DNA from: Streptomyces sp. NBC_01314 | GTDB taxonomy: Bacteria > Actinomycetota > Actinomycetes > Streptomycetales > Streptomycetaceae | Length of the DNA stretch: 64,000 bases | Direction: 5' to 3' | Assembly: GCF_041435215.1 (NCBI RefSeq) | Contig: NZ_CP108394.1 | Location: forward strand, 7,874,001-7,938,000 | Shown here: positions 44,087 through 53,100 of the stretch, piece after piece | How positions within the stretch are numbered: the stretch's first letter is position 1 | Layout of the letters: each line of letters opens with the position of its first letter | Notes under the pieces: model-generated | Told to the model about the DNA's origin: nothing | Seen by the model: the letters and a program-made list of their open reading frames with translations, nothing else | The model's database searches: none | Program-made: the position numbers and the translations under genes

Positions 44087-44674
44087 TCAGCCCACGTCCT
44101 CGCCCAGCAACGCCAGGAAGTCCCGGAACGCCCCCGGCATGTCCACGGCCTCCGGGTCCAGCAGCCACTGGTACTGCAGGCCGTCCATCACGGCCACCAG
44201 CAGCGGCGCCGCCCGCTCCGGCGTGAGTCCGCTCGGCAGCCGGTCGCCGTACTCGGTGCGCAGCACCTCCGCCATGGCCCCCCGCACCCGCCCGTACCGC
44301 TCCGTGAAGAACTCCCGCGCGGGATGCCCTTCGGTGACGCTCTCGCCGAGCAGGGCGGAGAAGGTCTGGACGATGCCGGGCCGCATGGCGTTGTACTCGA
44401 CGAGGGAGCCCAGCAGGTCGAGCCGCAGCGCGCTGTCGGGCACGGCGTCCCACCGGTCCCGTTCCTCCAGGACGGCGACGAGCAGCGCGTCCTTGGTGGG
44501 GAAGTAGTGCAGCAGCCCCTGCTGGGTGAGCCCGACGCGTTCGGCGATCGCGGCCATGCTCGCGCCCCGGTAACCGCGTTCGGCGATCACTTCCAGGGCC
44601 GCCAGCACGATCTCCGCGCGCCGCTCCGCACCCCTGACGCCCCGGGTCCTGCTGGTGCCGCTCATGCCGCTCAT
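44087..44674 (-). CDS. TetR-family transcriptional regulator
   Basis: The 195-residue protein has the helix-turn-helix AALEVIAERGYRGASMAAIAERVGLTQQGLLHYFPTK. The C-terminal domain includes RPGIVQTFSALLGESV and VAVMDGLQYQWLLDPEAVDM, a pattern common in regulators beside beta-glucosidase genes. The ATG at 44674 is the first of two close ATGs. It is divergent from the GH3 beta-glucosidase gene, which it most likely represses. The C-terminal BetI-like dimer helices are intact. Confidence 0.88.
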   Translation of the reverse strand: MSGMSGTSRTRGVRGAERRAEIVLAALEVIAERGYRGASMAAIAERVGLTQQGLLHYFPTKDALLVAVLEERDRWDAVPDSALRLDLLGSLVEYNAMRPGIVQTFSALLGESVTEGHPAREFFTERYGRVRGAMAEVLRTEYGDRLPSGLTPERAAPLLVAVMDGLQYQWLLDPEAVDMPGAFRDFLALLGEDVG

Positions 44675-44737
44675 GCCGTCACCGTATCGGCATCCTGCCC
44701 CACCGAGCGGCGCGAAATATAACGTCAAGATAACGAA

Positions 44738-44755
44738 ACCTACCGATCTACAGGT
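44738..44755. promoter_or_regulatory. TetR operator candidate upstream of the beta-glucosidase gene
   Basis: ACCTACCGATCTACAGGT is an imperfect 18-base palindrome (outer ACCT/AGGT and central GATC). It lies in the divergent region, with two ATAACG repeats just before it. Placement fits repression of both genes. Confidence 0.5.
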
Positions 44756-44805
44756 AATGGATGCACGATGGGGAGACAGATCGGACTCGACGAGGAGGCA
44801 CCGCG

Positions 44806-47268
44806 ATGGCGGCATACCCGGGTACCCACCCCACCCCGGCCGACGAGACGCGCGAAGCGGCCGTGGACAAGGCCCTGGCCAGGCTGGACCTCGACGCCAA
44901 GGCGAGGCTCCTCTCCGGCCAGGACATGTGGACCCTGCCCGCCCTCCCCGAGATCGGCCTGGACTCCCTCGTCATGTCCGACGGCCCCATCGGTGTACGC
45001 GGGGTGCGCTGGACCGCCGACGACCCGTCCGTCGCGCTGCCCTCGCCGACCGCCCTCGCCGCCACCTGGGACCCCGAACTCGCCCGCCGGGCAGGCGTGC
45101 TGCTGGCCCAGGAGGCCCGCCGCAAGGGCGTCCACGTCCTCCTCGCCCCCACGGTCAACCTGCACCGCTCCCCGCTGGGCGGCCGCCACTTCGAGGCGTA
45201 CAGCGAGGACCCGTACCTCACGGGCGAGATCGGTTCGGGCTATGTGACCGGTGTGCAGTCCGGCGGAGTCGGCACCACGGTCAAGCACTTCGTGGCCAAC
45301 GACGCCGAGACCGACCGCTTCACGGTGAACAACCTGGTCGGTGAACGCGCCCTGCGCGAGCTGTACCTGGCACCCTTCGAGGCGATCGTGGCGAACGCCC
45401 ACCCCTGGGGCATCATGACCGCCTACAACACGGTCAACGGCACCACGATGACCGAGCACCGCTACCTCGTGAACGAGGTCCTGCGCGGCGAGTGGGGCTT
45501 CGACGGCTACAACGTCTCCGACTGGATGGCCGCCCGTTCCACGGCCGGCGCCCTCACCGGCGGCCTCGACGTGGCCATGCCCGGCCCGGTCACCGTCTAC
45601 GGCGAGGCCCTGGCGACCGCCGTCCGCGCGGGTGAGGTCGAGGAGGCCGAGGTCGACGAGGCGGTCCGCCGGGTCCTGCGTCTGGCCGCCCGCGTCGGCA
45701 TCCTGGAGGGCGCCGACCCGGTGGTCACCGAACTCCCCGCCCCGGTCGACGGTGAGGCCCTGGCCCGCGAGATCGCCCGCCGGTCCTTCGTCCTCGTCCG
45801 CAACGAGGTACGGGACGGCAGGGCGACGCTGCCCCTGAAACCCGGCGCCACGGTCGCGCTCATCGGCGCCGCGGCCCGCGACGCCCGCATCCTCGGCGGC
45901 GGCTCCGCCACGGTCTTCCCCTCCCGCGTCGTCTCCCCCCTCGATGGCCTCACCACCGCCCTCCCCGAGGGCGCGCTGACGTACGCCGTCGGCGCGGACC
46001 CCAACGAGGAACTCGCCGTCGCCGACAAGGGATTCGCCCTCCGGGCCGTCTGCCGCGACACCACCGGCACGGTCCTCGGCACCGGCTCCGCCCCCAACGG
46101 CCAGATCCAGTGGATGGGTTCGGACCTCCCCGACGGCGTCACCCATGCCACCCTGCACACCGTCGAGCTGACCGGCACCTTCACCCCGCGCGAGACCGGC
46201 ACGCACACCTTCGGCATCAAGGGCCTGGGCGCCTTCACCCTCACCGTCGACGGCACGACCCACTTCGACGACGTCCAGACCACCGACACGGACGACCCCT
46301 TCGTGTCGTTCTTCGGCGCACCCGTCCCCCAGGCCCAGGTCGAACTGACGGCGGGCACCCCCGTCGACATCTCCCTCACCCACGTCGTGGCGCTCCCAGC
46401 CGACGCCCCCTTCAAGGTCATCACCTTCGCCCTCTGCCACCAGGACCCGCAGGCCGACCCCGACGACCTGATCGCCGAGGCCGTCGAGGCCGCCCGCGCC
46501 GCCGACACGGCCGTCGTCGTGGTCGCCACCACCGACCGCGTCGAGTCCGAGGGCTTCGACCGCAAGGATCTCGACCTCCCCGGCCGCCAGGACGACCTGG
46601 TCCGCGCGGTGGCCGCCGCCAACCCCGACACCGTCGTGGTCATCAACTCCGGCTCCCCGGTGGAACTCCCGTGGCGCGACGACGTCGCCGCTGTCCTCCT
46701 CACCTGGTTCCCCGGCCAGGAGGGCGGCGCCGCCCTCGCCGACGTCCTCACCGGCACCCACGAGCCCGGCGGCCGCCTCCCCACCACCTGGGGCTCCCTC
46801 CCGGACGCCCCCGTCACCCGGGTCGCCCCGACCTCCGGTGAACTCCCCTACGACGAGGATGTCTTCATCGGCTACCGAGCCTGGGACAAGCACACCGCGA
46901 CCCCCTCGTACCCCTTCGGTCACGGCCTGGGCTACACCGACTGGACGTACGAGTCCATCGAGGTGACGGGCACGACGGCGACGGTACGAGTCCGCAACAC
47001 GGGCACACGCGAAGGCCGAGAGACCATCCAGCTCTACCTGGCCCCCACGACCCCGGACGACAACCGCCCGACCCGCTGGCTGGCAGGTTTCGCGACGGTG
47101 GCGGCGGCCCCCGGCGAGACGGCGGAGGCGGTCATCCACCTCCCGCGCCGAGCCTTCGAGATCTGGGACGAGACGGCCAACTCATGGGCATACGTGAAGG
47201 GTTCGTACGAGGTGGAGGCGGGCCGCTCGATCGAGGACCGCCGCGTTACCGCGACGATCGAGGCATAG
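44806..47268 (+). CDS. GH3-family beta-glucosidase with PA14 insertion
   Basis: The 820-residue enzyme hydrolyses terminal beta-linked sugars; there is no signal peptide, so it acts on imported oligosaccharides. The N-terminal barrel (about 1-290) has SDGPIGVRG, the substrate region KHFVANDAETDR and the nucleophile aspartate in YNVSDWMA. The second alpha/beta domain follows (VALIGAAARDARILGGGSA). A PA14-like insert covers about 415-540 (HTVELTGTFTPRETGTHTFG). The C-terminal fibronectin-like domain has VRVRNTGTREGRETIQLYL. GAGGAGG lies seven bases before the ATG at 44806. The mutarotase gene at 47409 is convergent. Confidence 0.92.
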   Translation: MAAYPGTHPTPADETREAAVDKALARLDLDAKARLLSGQDMWTLPALPEIGLDSLVMSDGPIGVRGVRWTADDPSVALPSPTALAATWDPELARRAGVLLAQEARRKGVHVLLAPTVNLHRSPLGGRHFEAYSEDPYLTGEIGSGYVTGVQSGGVGTTVKHFVANDAETDRFTVNNLVGERALRELYLAPFEAIVANAHPWGIMTAYNTVNGTTMTEHRYLVNEVLRGEWGFDGYNVSDWMAARSTAGALTGGLDVAMPGPVTVYGEALATAVRAGEVEEAEVDEAVRRVLRLAARVGILEGADPVVTELPAPVDGEALAREIARRSFVLVRNEVRDGRATLPLKPGATVALIGAAARDARILGGGSATVFPSRVVSPLDGLTTALPEGALTYAVGADPNEELAVADKGFALRAVCRDTTGTVLGTGSAPNGQIQWMGSDLPDGVTHATLHTVELTGTFTPRETGTHTFGIKGLGAFTLTVDGTTHFDDVQTTDTDDPFVSFFGAPVPQAQVELTAGTPVDISLTHVVALPADAPFKVITFALCHQDPQADPDDLIAEAVEAARAADTAVVVVATTDRVESEGFDRKDLDLPGRQDDLVRAVAAANPDTVVVINSGSPVELPWRDDVAAVLLTWFPGQEGGAALADVLTGTHEPGGRLPTTWGSLPDAPVTRVAPTSGELPYDEDVFIGYRAWDKHTATPSYPFGHGLGYTDWTYESIEVTGTTATVRVRNTGTREGRETIQLYLAPTTPDDNRPTRWLAGFATVAAAPGETAEAVIHLPRRAFEIWDETANSWAYVKGSYEVEAGRSIEDRRVTATIEA

Positions 47269-47286
47269 CGACCGGCGGCTCCGCCA

Positions 47287-47352
47287 GGGGTGCGGGGGCC
47301 GTGTCGATGTGCGGCTCCGCAGCGTGGGCGCGACCAGCCCCCACGCCCCCGC
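47287..47352. repeat. Interspersed intergenic repeat, copy 2 of 3
   Basis: TGTCGATGTGCGGCTCCG and GTGGGCGCGACCAGCCCC match the other copies. GTGCGGGGG (47290-47298) pairs with CCCCCGCAC (47346-47354), so the element can fold end to end. A CCCGCA simple repeat (about 47375-47402) follows. Confidence 0.85.
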
Positions 47353-47408
47353 ACGCACCCGCCCCCCACTCGCCCCCGCCCCCGCACCCGCACCCGCACC
47401 CGAAGAAC

Positions 47409-48398
47409 CTACGAACGCACCCCGAACCCATACACCGTCTCCGACCGGTAAACCGCCCCCGGCCGCAGCTCCGTACTCGGAAACCGCGGCCGGTTCGGCG
47501 AATCAGGGAAGTGCTGCGTCTCCAACGCGATCCCGTCCCCGGGCCCGAACGCGCCCTCCAGATGATCCGCCGTATAGAGCTGCGTCCCCGGCTCGGTCGT
47601 GGCCACCCTCAACACCCGCCCCGACCCCGCCTCCCACAGCTCGGCCACCACCTCCGCGCTCCCCGTGACCCCCTTGTCGAGCACGAAGTTGTGGTCGTAC
47701 CCACTCCCCACCTTCCGAGCCACCCGGAAGTCGAACCGGGTCCCCTCCACCTCCGCCGGTTCACCTGTCGGAATCAGATCCGCGTCCACCGGCGTGACCC
47801 GCGACGCGGCGATCCACAGCTCGTGCCCACCCGCACTCCCGGTGCCGGCCCCCGCCAGATTCCAGTACGAGTGGTTGGTGAGGTTCACGACGGTCGGCGC
47901 GTCGGTGACCGCCTCGTACGCGATCCGCAGCGCACTCCCGTCCTCCTCCAGCGTGTACGTGACGGAGACCTCCAGCCGCCCCGGAAAGCCCTCTTCCCCG
48001 TCCGGACTCACCCGCGACAGCCGTACTCCGGGCGCGCCCTCGACGCCCTCCGCCTCCCACACGCGCTTGTCAAAGCCGAGCGGGCCACCGTGCAACGAGT
48101 TCGGCGGGTTGTTGCGCGCCAGCTCGTACGCCTGCCCGTCGAGGGTGAACCGCCCCCCGGCGATCCGGTTGGCGTACCGGCCGATGAGCGCCCCGAAGAA
48201 CGGCCCCTGGTGGCGGAGGTACCCGTCGAGGTCGGCGAACCCCAACACCACGTCCGCCGACCGCCCATGACGGTCCGGAACCTCCACCGACTGCACGATC
48301 CCGCCGTACGTCAGGATCCGCACCCGGGTGCCGCCCCGCTCCAGCGTCCAGCGGTGAACGGGCGTGCCGTCGGAAAGTGTGCCGAAAAGTTCACTCAT
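47409..48398 (-). CDS. galM: Aldose 1-epimerase (second mutarotase)
   Basis: The 329-residue protein shares the plan of the mutarotase at 7854-8897: ILTYGGIVQSVEVPDRHG, GALIGRYANRIAGG, NSLHGG, VNLTNHSYWNL and ALETQHFPDSPN with the catalytic glutamate. It lacks the segment around residue 245 seen in the first copy. Its position convergent with a beta-glucosidase suggests use of released glucose. The ATG start has a weak ribosome site. The two copies probably serve different sugar inputs. Confidence 0.9.
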   Translation of the reverse strand: MSELFGTLSDGTPVHRWTLERGGTRVRILTYGGIVQSVEVPDRHGRSADVVLGFADLDGYLRHQGPFFGALIGRYANRIAGGRFTLDGQAYELARNNPPNSLHGGPLGFDKRVWEAEGVEGAPGVRLSRVSPDGEEGFPGRLEVSVTYTLEEDGSALRIAYEAVTDAPTVVNLTNHSYWNLAGAGTGSAGGHELWIAASRVTPVDADLIPTGEPAEVEGTRFDFRVARKVGSGYDHNFVLDKGVTGSAEVVAELWEAGSGRVLRVATTEPGTQLYTADHLEGAFGPGDGIALETQHFPDSPNRPRFPSTELRPGAVYRSETVYGFGVRS

Positions 48399-48431
48399 GA
48401 GCGAAACCCTAGGCCACGGCAGAACCCCAGG

Positions 48432-49331
48432 TCACGCGCCCTTCCTGCTGATGATCCGGTACGCGATCTCCGCCAGCCGGGCCTGCCCGTCCACGCTCGG
48501 ATGGAACCAGTCCCACTGGCTGAGCTGGGTCTGCCCGAAGCGGTAGTCGAAGACGGCGTCCCCGTCGTACCGGCAGTAGCGGTCCTCGGCGCACACCTCG
48601 CGCAGGATGTCGTTGTACTCCTCCACCCGGTCCTGGACGGCGTCGCGCCGCTGGCCGGCCGCCGTGGTGAGGAGGTCGGGGTCGGCCAGCATGGACGGGC
48701 AGATACCCAGCTTCCAGACCTGCTTGCCGACCGGGTTCGTACGGCCCTTGGACCACAGCCGCTTCAGGTCCGGCACGCTCGCCACGAACACCTGCGTCCT
48801 GGGCAGGCTGTCCCGCAGGGAGGTCATCGCGTCCTCGAAGTCGGCGCGGAAGTCGGCGAGCGGGGTCATGTCGGCGGCGGTCGCACGGCACGCGTCGTTC
48901 GCGCCGATCATCACCGTGACCAGTTCCGGCTTACGGGACACCGCCCGGGCCACCTGGCTCGGCAGGTCGGCCATCCGGGCCCCGGTCACCGCGTAGTTCC
49001 AGCTCCGCTGTGCAGCTCCGGCCGTGCCCAGCAGCCGTACGGCGAGACTGTCGACCGAGGCGTCGCTGCCGGTCGCCCAGGACACCTCGGGGCAGTCGGA
49101 GAGCACCTGGCACGCGTCGAAGCCGCGGGTGATGGAGTCGCCGACGGCGGCCAGCGACTCGGGGGTGCTGTCCCAGGCGGGGGTGGGCGATGCGGAGGGA
49201 CTGGCCTTCGACTCCGTCCCCTTCGGGCCGGGGGAGTCGCCACCGGTGGCGTCACAGCCGGTCACGGCCAGCAGGACCGCCGCCAAGGCCGCGCCGAACA
49301 CCGCCCTCGAACGGTGACGTCGCTTCCGCAT
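48432..49331 (-). CDS. Secreted SGNH/GDSL-family lipoprotein hydrolase
   Basis: The 299-residue protein starts MRKRRHRSRAVFGAALAAVL with lipobox VTGC, so it is anchored outside the membrane. A Ser/Pro-rich linker follows (about 28-55). The SGNH blocks are clear: AVGDSITRGFD (Ser nucleophile), NYAVTGARMADL, VMIGANDACR and DWFHPSVDGQ (Asp-His). Paired cysteines (DACQVLSDC, CAEDRYC) suggest disulfides, as in the Streptomyces lipases of this fold. It likely cleaves lipid or polysaccharide esters. The gene is monocistronic in appearance. Confidence 0.9.
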   Translation of the reverse strand: MRKRRHRSRAVFGAALAAVLLAVTGCDATGGDSPGPKGTESKASPSASPTPAWDSTPESLAAVGDSITRGFDACQVLSDCPEVSWATGSDASVDSLAVRLLGTAGAAQRSWNYAVTGARMADLPSQVARAVSRKPELVTVMIGANDACRATAADMTPLADFRADFEDAMTSLRDSLPRTQVFVASVPDLKRLWSKGRTNPVGKQVWKLGICPSMLADPDLLTTAAGQRRDAVQDRVEEYNDILREVCAEDRYCRYDGDAVFDYRFGQTQLSQWDWFHPSVDGQARLAEIAYRIISRKGA

Positions 49332-49735
49332 TCCCTGGTCCCCTCGTCGGTCCTACACGTGCAAGTTCCCACCCATGACAACGCGCGAGAGTTCCCGACA
49401 CGAGGAGACCAGCTGAGAAGGGCGACGAGGACGGTGATGAGAGCGGCGATGAGAGGGGCCACGAGGACGGTGATGAGAACGGTGCGGCGGAAGGCGCAAC
49501 TGTTTCGTCCCGCACAGGCGTCCCCTCAGGTGGCTGTGTCTTCCCGGGGACAACCCCGTACCCCCGCCCGGGGGTCCGGCACGCGTCCCGCCGGGTGAAA
49601 CAGCGCCGCATCCTGGCGTTGGCTCCGACGGTACGTCACACTCCTTGCCCCACCGCACGGTAGCCTCGCCACGTGGCCGCTCCGCCACTGCCGATCCGTC
49701 GAATCGCAAACTGTCCTGCTCTGTGGAGGCCCCCG
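49332..49735. other. 404-base divergent intergenic region
   Basis: No gene is supported. An exact 18-base direct repeat ACGAGGACGGTGATGAGA occurs at 49425-49442 and 49461-49478. On the minus strand this tract would encode a hydrophobic repeat, but without a good start. Promoters for both outward genes must lie here. Confidence 0.5.
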
Positions 49736-50230
49736 GTGACGACACGTGGAGTCCTGTACGTGCACTCCGCGCCGCGTGCGCTGTGCCCGCACGTCGAGTG
49801 GGCCGTCGCGGGTGTTCTCGGGACGCGTGTGAACCTCGACTGGATCCGGCAGCCGGCCGCCCCGGGCACCTGGCGCTCCGAGTTCTCCTGGCAGGGCGAG
49901 GCCGGTACCGCCTCCAAGCTCGCGTCCGCGCTGCGCGGCTGGCAACTCCTCCGCTTCGAGGTCACCGCCGAGCCCTGCGCCACCGCCGAGGGCGAGCGCT
50001 ACAGCTGCACCCCCGACCTCGGCATCTTCCACGCCGTCACCGGCATCCACGGCGACATCCTCATCCCCGAGGACCGCCTCCGGGCCGCCCTGACCCGCTC
50101 CCAGCGCGGCGAGACCGACCTGGAGGCCGAGATCGCCAAACTCCTCGGCAAGCCCTGGGACGACGAGTTGGAGCCGTTCCGCCACGCGGGAGAGGGCGCC
50201 CCGGTCCGCTGGCTGCACCAGGTGGTGTAG
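49736..50230 (+). CDS. DUF3145-family protein
   Basis: The 164-residue protein begins VTTRGVLYVHSAPRALCPHV, the characteristic start of this actinobacterial family. Conserved segments follow: WAVAGVLGTRVNLDWIRQPA, SALRGWQLLRFEVTAEP and DLGIFHAVTGIHGDILIPED. The family has no assigned function, but it is regularly found beside the fatty-acid synthase cluster in Streptomyces, as here. GGAGGCCCCCG precedes the GTG start. It is convergent with fabF and separated from it by a hairpin. Confidence 0.9.
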   Translation: MTTRGVLYVHSAPRALCPHVEWAVAGVLGTRVNLDWIRQPAAPGTWRSEFSWQGEAGTASKLASALRGWQLLRFEVTAEPCATAEGERYSCTPDLGIFHAVTGIHGDILIPEDRLRAALTRSQRGETDLEAEIAKLLGKPWDDELEPFRHAGEGAPVRWLHQVV

Positions 50231-50278
50231 AGGACCGCGCGACCAGCGTCCACAAGCCCGCCCCGACGTACGAACAGC

Positions 50279-50313
50279 TGCGGCCCGAACCCCTGAAAGG
50301 GATCCGGGCCGCA
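50279..50313. terminator. Hairpin between DUF3145 gene and fabF
   Basis: TGCGGCCCG (50279-50287) pairs with CGGGCCGCA (50305-50313), with an inner CCC/GGG pair. It lies 14 bases past the fabF stop on the minus strand and can end both convergent transcripts. Confidence 0.75.
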
Positions 50314-50326
50314 CTCGCGTCAGCGA

Positions 50327-51598
50327 TCAAACGCTCCTGAACGCCAGCACCACGTTGTGCCCGCCGAACCCGAACGAGTCGTTGAGGGCGGCGATGCGGC
50401 CCTCCACCGGCAGCTTGCGGGCCTCACCCCGCACGATGTCGGCGTTGGCCTCGGCCTCGGGGTCGAGGTTGTTCACATTGATCGTCGGCGGAGCCACCCG
50501 GTGGTACAGCGCGAGCACCGTCGCCACCGTCTCCACCCCACCGGCACCGCCGAGCAGATGCCCGGTCATGGACTTCGTCGCGGACACCGCGAAGTGGTCG
50601 GTGTCGTCACCGAACACCTTCCGCAGCGCCTTCAGTTCGGCGATGTCACCGGCCGGCGTCGACGTCCCGTGCGCGTTGACGTGCACGATCTCCGCCGGGT
50701 CCAGGTCGGTGTTCTCCATCAGGTGCTTCAGGGCCTGCGCGATACCCCGCCCCTCCGGCTCCGGCTGCACGATGTCGTGGCCGTCGGCGGAGATGCCCTG
50801 GCCCACGGCCTCGGCGTAGACCCGGGCACCCCGCGCCGTCGCGTGCTCGGCCGACTCCAGGACGACGACACCGGCACCCTCGCCGAGGACGAAGCCGTCA
50901 CGGCCGGTGTCGTACGGACGGGAGGCGCCCTGCGGGTCCTCGTTGTTCTTGGACATCGCCATCATGTTGCCGAACGCGGCGATCGGCAGCGGGTGGATGG
51001 CGGCCTCGGTGCCACCGGCGATCACGACGTCGGCGCGGCCGGTGCGGATCATCTCGATGGCGTAGCCGATGGCCTCGGCGCCCGACGCGCAGGCGGAGAC
51101 CGGGGTGTGCACACCGGCGCGCGCGCCGACGTACAGACCGACGTTGGCGGACGGGCCGTTGGGCATCAGCATGGGGACGGTGTGCGGGGAGACGCGGCGT
51201 ACGCCCTTCTCCTTCAGCACGTCGTACTGGTCGAGCAGTGTCGTCACACCGCCGATACCGGAGGCGATGACCGCGCCGACGCGGTCCGCGTCGACGGTGC
51301 CCTCGTCGGCCGAGGTCTCCGTGTAACCGGCGTCGGCCCATGCCTCCTTGGCCGCGATCAGCGCGAACTGCGCCGAGCGGTCCAGACGGCGGGCCTGCGG
51401 CCTGGGAATGACCTCGGACGGCTCCACGGCGATCTGCGCGGCGATACGGACCGCCTGGTCGGCGGCCCACTCCTGCTCCAGGGGACGGACACCGGACTTG
51501 CCGGCGATCAGTCCCTCCCAGGTGGAAGTCGCGTCGCCACCCAGCGGTGTGGTTGCGCCGATACCGGTGACGACCACGGTGCGATTGGTCGAGCTCAC
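50327..51598 (-). CDS. fabF: 3-oxoacyl-ACP synthase II (KAS II)
   Basis: FabF condenses malonyl-ACP with growing acyl-ACP chains in the cytoplasmic type II fatty-acid pathway. The 423-residue protein has the thiolase fold with the catalytic triad: Cys in VSACASGAEAIG, His in VNAHGTSTPAGD and His in KSMTGHLLGGAGG. NDSFGFGGHN is the conserved C-terminal loop. I use the GTG at 51598; GGAG precedes it. It is the last gene of fabD-fabH-acpP-fabF, 96 bases after acpP with two short hairpins between. Confidence 0.95.
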   Translation of the reverse strand: MSSTNRTVVVTGIGATTPLGGDATSTWEGLIAGKSGVRPLEQEWAADQAVRIAAQIAVEPSEVIPRPQARRLDRSAQFALIAAKEAWADAGYTETSADEGTVDADRVGAVIASGIGGVTTLLDQYDVLKEKGVRRVSPHTVPMLMPNGPSANVGLYVGARAGVHTPVSACASGAEAIGYAIEMIRTGRADVVIAGGTEAAIHPLPIAAFGNMMAMSKNNEDPQGASRPYDTGRDGFVLGEGAGVVVLESAEHATARGARVYAEAVGQGISADGHDIVQPEPEGRGIAQALKHLMENTDLDPAEIVHVNAHGTSTPAGDIAELKALRKVFGDDTDHFAVSATKSMTGHLLGGAGGVETVATVLALYHRVAPPTINVNNLDPEAEANADIVRGEARKLPVEGRIAALNDSFGFGGHNVVLAFRSV

Positions 51599-51694
51599 GG
51601 GAATTTTCTCCAACGGTTACGAGGATCAGCGGCGCCACCGCCGGGTGGCGGGGCAAACGGGCCGGTCAGGACCGGTCCGAACCCGATCCGCGGA

Positions 51695-51943
51695 TCAGGC
51701 CTGGTTCTTCAGGATGTAGGCGGTCGCGTCGCCGACCGTCTTGAGGTTCTTGACGTCGTCGTCCGGGATCTTGACGTCGAAGCGCTCTTCGGCGGCGACG
51801 ACGACCTCGACCATGGACAGGGAGTCGACGTCCAGGTCGTCGGTGAAGGACTTGTCCAGCTGGACGTCCTCGACCGGGATGCCGGCGATCTCGTTCACGA
51901 TGTCGGCGAGACCGGCGACGATCTCTTCCTGGGTGGCGGCCAT
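51695..51943 (-). CDS. acpP: Acyl carrier protein
   Basis: This 82-residue acidic protein carries the growing acyl chain on phosphopantetheine attached to the serine of DLDVDSLSMVEV. Its four-helix pattern (EEIVAGLADIVNEIAG, DSLSMVEVVVAAEERF, LKTVGDATAYILKNQ) is typical of primary-metabolism ACPs. AAGGAG lies nine bases before the ATG. It sits between fabH and fabF, as in other Streptomyces. A perfect 8-bp hairpin upstream may raise or set its level relative to fabH. Confidence 0.96.
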   Translation of the reverse strand: MAATQEEIVAGLADIVNEIAGIPVEDVQLDKSFTDDLDVDSLSMVEVVVAAEERFDVKIPDDDVKNLKTVGDATAYILKNQA

Positions 51944-51990
51944 GTCAGGCGCTCCTTCGTAGTTTCCAGAGTGTTCAGAGGGTGGGGCGG

Positions 51991-52010
51991 CCTGCCGCGT
52001 CAGCGGCAGG
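51991..52010 (-). promoter_or_regulatory. Hairpin in the fabH-acpP gap
   Basis: CCTGCCGC (51991-51998) pairs with GCGGCAGG (52003-52010) around four bases. It lies about 45 bases past the fabH stop and could act as an attenuator or an RNA-processing site. Confidence 0.5.
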
Positions 52011-52055
52011 TTGTGCATTTCCCGCGCCGGACCACAAGATCCGGCAGCGGGATGC

Positions 52056-53087
52056 CTAGGGGAGGGTAACGACCGTCGCGGCGTACACGAGACCCGCCCC
52101 GAAGCCGATGACGAGCGCGGTGTCGCCGCTCTTCGCCTCACCGGTCGCCAGGAGCCGCTCCATCGCGAGCGGGATCGAGGCGGCCGAGGTGTTGCCGGTG
52201 GTGCGCACGTCACGGGCGACCGTGACATGCTCCGGCAGCTTGAGTGTCTTCACCATCGAGTCGATGATCCGCTCGTTGGCCTGATGGGGAATGAAGACGT
52301 CCAGATCGTCCGGCGAAAGTCCGGAGGCCTCCAGCGCCTCCATGGCGACCTTCGCCATCTCGAACACGGCCCAGCGGAACACCGCCTGGCCCTCCTGCGT
52401 GATCGCAGGGAACTTGACGTTGCCCTCGCGGTCGAGCGGGAGCTTTTCCAGGTCACCGATCCGGTACTCGTTCCACGGGACCGTCTGCTTGATCGTTCCG
52501 GACTTGTCGCCCTCGGAGCCCCACACCGTCGGGCCGATGTGCGGCTCCTGGGAGGGACCGACGACGACCGCGCCGGCGCCGTCACCGAAGAGGAAGGCCG
52601 TGGCCCGGTCCTCCAGGTCGGTCAGGTCGGACAGCCGCTCGACGCCGATGACGAGGACGTACTCCGCCGAACCCTCGACGACCATGCCCTTGGCGAGCGT
52701 CAGGCCATAGCCGAAGCCCGCGCAGCCGGCCGAGATGTCGAAGGCGGCGGCCTTGTTCGTGCCGAGCTTGTCGGCGATCTCGGTGGCGACGGCCGGGGTC
52801 TGGCTGAAGTGCGAGACGGTCGAGACGACGACGGCGCCGATCTGCTCGGCGGAGATCCCGGCGTCGGCGATCGCCTTGCCGGACGCCTCGACGGACATGG
52901 CGGCGACGGTCTCCTCGTCGTTCGCCCAGTGCCGGGTCTCGATGCCCGAGCGGGAGCGGATCCACTCGTCGGACGAGTCGATCCTCTCCAGGATCACGTC
53001 GTTGGGCACCACCCGGACCGGACGGTAACCGCCCACACCGAGGATGCGTGCGTACGGGGCGCCCTTGCTCGGCCTGATCTTCGGCAT
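52056..53087 (-). CDS. fabH: 3-oxoacyl-ACP synthase III (KAS III)
   Basis: FabH starts fatty-acid synthesis by condensing an acyl-CoA starter with malonyl-ACP; in Streptomyces it prefers branched starters. The 343-residue protein has the catalytic triad Cys (DISAGCAGFGYG), His (FIPHQANERI) and Asn (TTGNTSAASIP). GVGGYRPVRVVPND is the usual N-terminus. GGAG lies about ten bases before the ATG. Gene spacing to fabD is 13 bases. Confidence 0.95.
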   Translation of the reverse strand: MPKIRPSKGAPYARILGVGGYRPVRVVPNDVILERIDSSDEWIRSRSGIETRHWANDEETVAAMSVEASGKAIADAGISAEQIGAVVVSTVSHFSQTPAVATEIADKLGTNKAAAFDISAGCAGFGYGLTLAKGMVVEGSAEYVLVIGVERLSDLTDLEDRATAFLFGDGAGAVVVGPSQEPHIGPTVWGSEGDKSGTIKQTVPWNEYRIGDLEKLPLDREGNVKFPAITQEGQAVFRWAVFEMAKVAMEALEASGLSPDDLDVFIPHQANERIIDSMVKTLKLPEHVTVARDVRTTGNTSAASIPLAMERLLATGEAKSGDTALVIGFGAGLVYAATVVTLP

Positions 53088-53100
53088 AGGTCCAGGGCTC

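Noticed and set aside
44740..47139. 799-codon open frame opposite the GH3 gene
   Set aside because: Shadow of an unambiguous beta-glucosidase with intact catalytic motifs.
47369..47403. CCCGCA/CGCACC tract considered as a regulatory element
   Set aside because: It is a simple-sequence tract between convergent genes next to the interspersed repeat, with no further support.
49262..49480. Possible small hydrophobic peptide on the minus strand encoded by the 18-base repeat region
   Set aside because: The hydrophobic stretch comes from a DNA repeat, there is no good start or ribosome site, and the downstream sequence is Arg/Cys-rich noise.
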